Positions 63,979 through 64,000 of a stretch of DNA of 64,000 nt are shown here, piece after piece. Source of the stretch: Hyphomicrobium sp. CS1GBMeth3 (GTDB lineage Bacteria; Pseudomonadota; Alphaproteobacteria; Rhizobiales; Hyphomicrobiaceae); the NCBI RefSeq assembly GCF_900117455.1, contig NZ_FPHO01000003.1, positions 2,384,501-2,448,500 of the forward strand. The letters run 5' to 3'. Below the pieces are notes generated by a model. It saw nothing but the letters and a program-made list of their open reading frames with translations. It had not been told where the DNA came from and ran no database searches. How positions within the stretch are numbered: the stretch's first letter is position 1; each line of letters opens with the position of its first letter. The translations under genes were made by a program, and so were the position numbers.

Positions 63979-64000
63979 CAGCTAGCCAACGCTGGGCAGA

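Overview
The window looks like a GC-rich alphaproteobacterial chromosome, most likely order Hyphomicrobiales (Hyphomicrobiaceae or Rhodoplanes-like). The case rests on a DUF6894 protein, DUF6111 beside a CCA-adding enzyme, an HvrA-type H-NS protein, a phasin, a fbcFBC-type cytochrome bc1 operon, heterodimeric methylmalonyl-CoA mutase, and two CIRCE-controlled groESL operons. No rRNA, tRNA, CRISPR array, insertion sequence or prophage was recognised. Most of the window is ordinary core chromosome.

Layout. 0.3-8.5 kb: DUF6894 protein, parE (topoisomerase IV), EamA exporter, AhpD-like protein, panC and a large putA. 8.5-14.5 kb: a MerR regulator fused to an ABC-like ATPase, a VWA protein and a membrane DnaJ separated by a tandem palindromic repeat, katG, and an HPP membrane protein. 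14.5-21.8 kb: groESL-1 with promoter and CIRCE, a small conserved protein, plsY-dprA, a MarR regulator, a PcfJ-like protein and ruvX. 21.9-29.4 kb: a fused membrane/spermidine-synthase-like protein, then the gatC/gatA/gatB genes interleaved with a chorismate mutase and two small membrane proteins, and a secreted protein. 29.4-37.9 kb: trmL, petABC, mtnP, a lytic-transglycosylase-like protein, a Nudix/DUF6111/cca cluster and a 60-aa protein. 38-41 kb: groESL-2 with its own CIRCE and terminator, and an H-NS-like protein. 41-48.5 kb: a MacAB-type exporter, superoxide dismutase, and a TIR-like protein downstream of a HerA/DUF853 ATPase. 48.8-55 kb: methylmalonyl-CoA mutase subunits, an MDR dehydrogenase and a DUF599 protein. 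55-64 kb: clpS-clpA, phasin, a DacA-SPOR carboxypeptidase, an MsbA-like ABC exporter, hemF and a receiver-only response regulator.

How the genes fit together. Protein quality control (two GroESL, ClpSA, DnaJ-like), oxidative-stress defence (KatG, SodB, AhpD-like), respiration (bc1, haem synthesis) and acyl-CoA carbon metabolism (propionyl/methylmalonyl-CoA, phasin/PHB) are all represented. The less ordinary items are the MerR-ATPase fusion, the CpxP-like insertion inside the MacA-type adaptor with a double-dyad operator upstream, the TIR-like/HerA-like gene pair, a two-locus 56-bp-period palindromic repeat with compensatory stem changes, a 66-bp insertion flanked by a 22-bp duplication at the end of groEL2, and a TTTGCA...TGCAAA palindrome upstream of the mutase genes.
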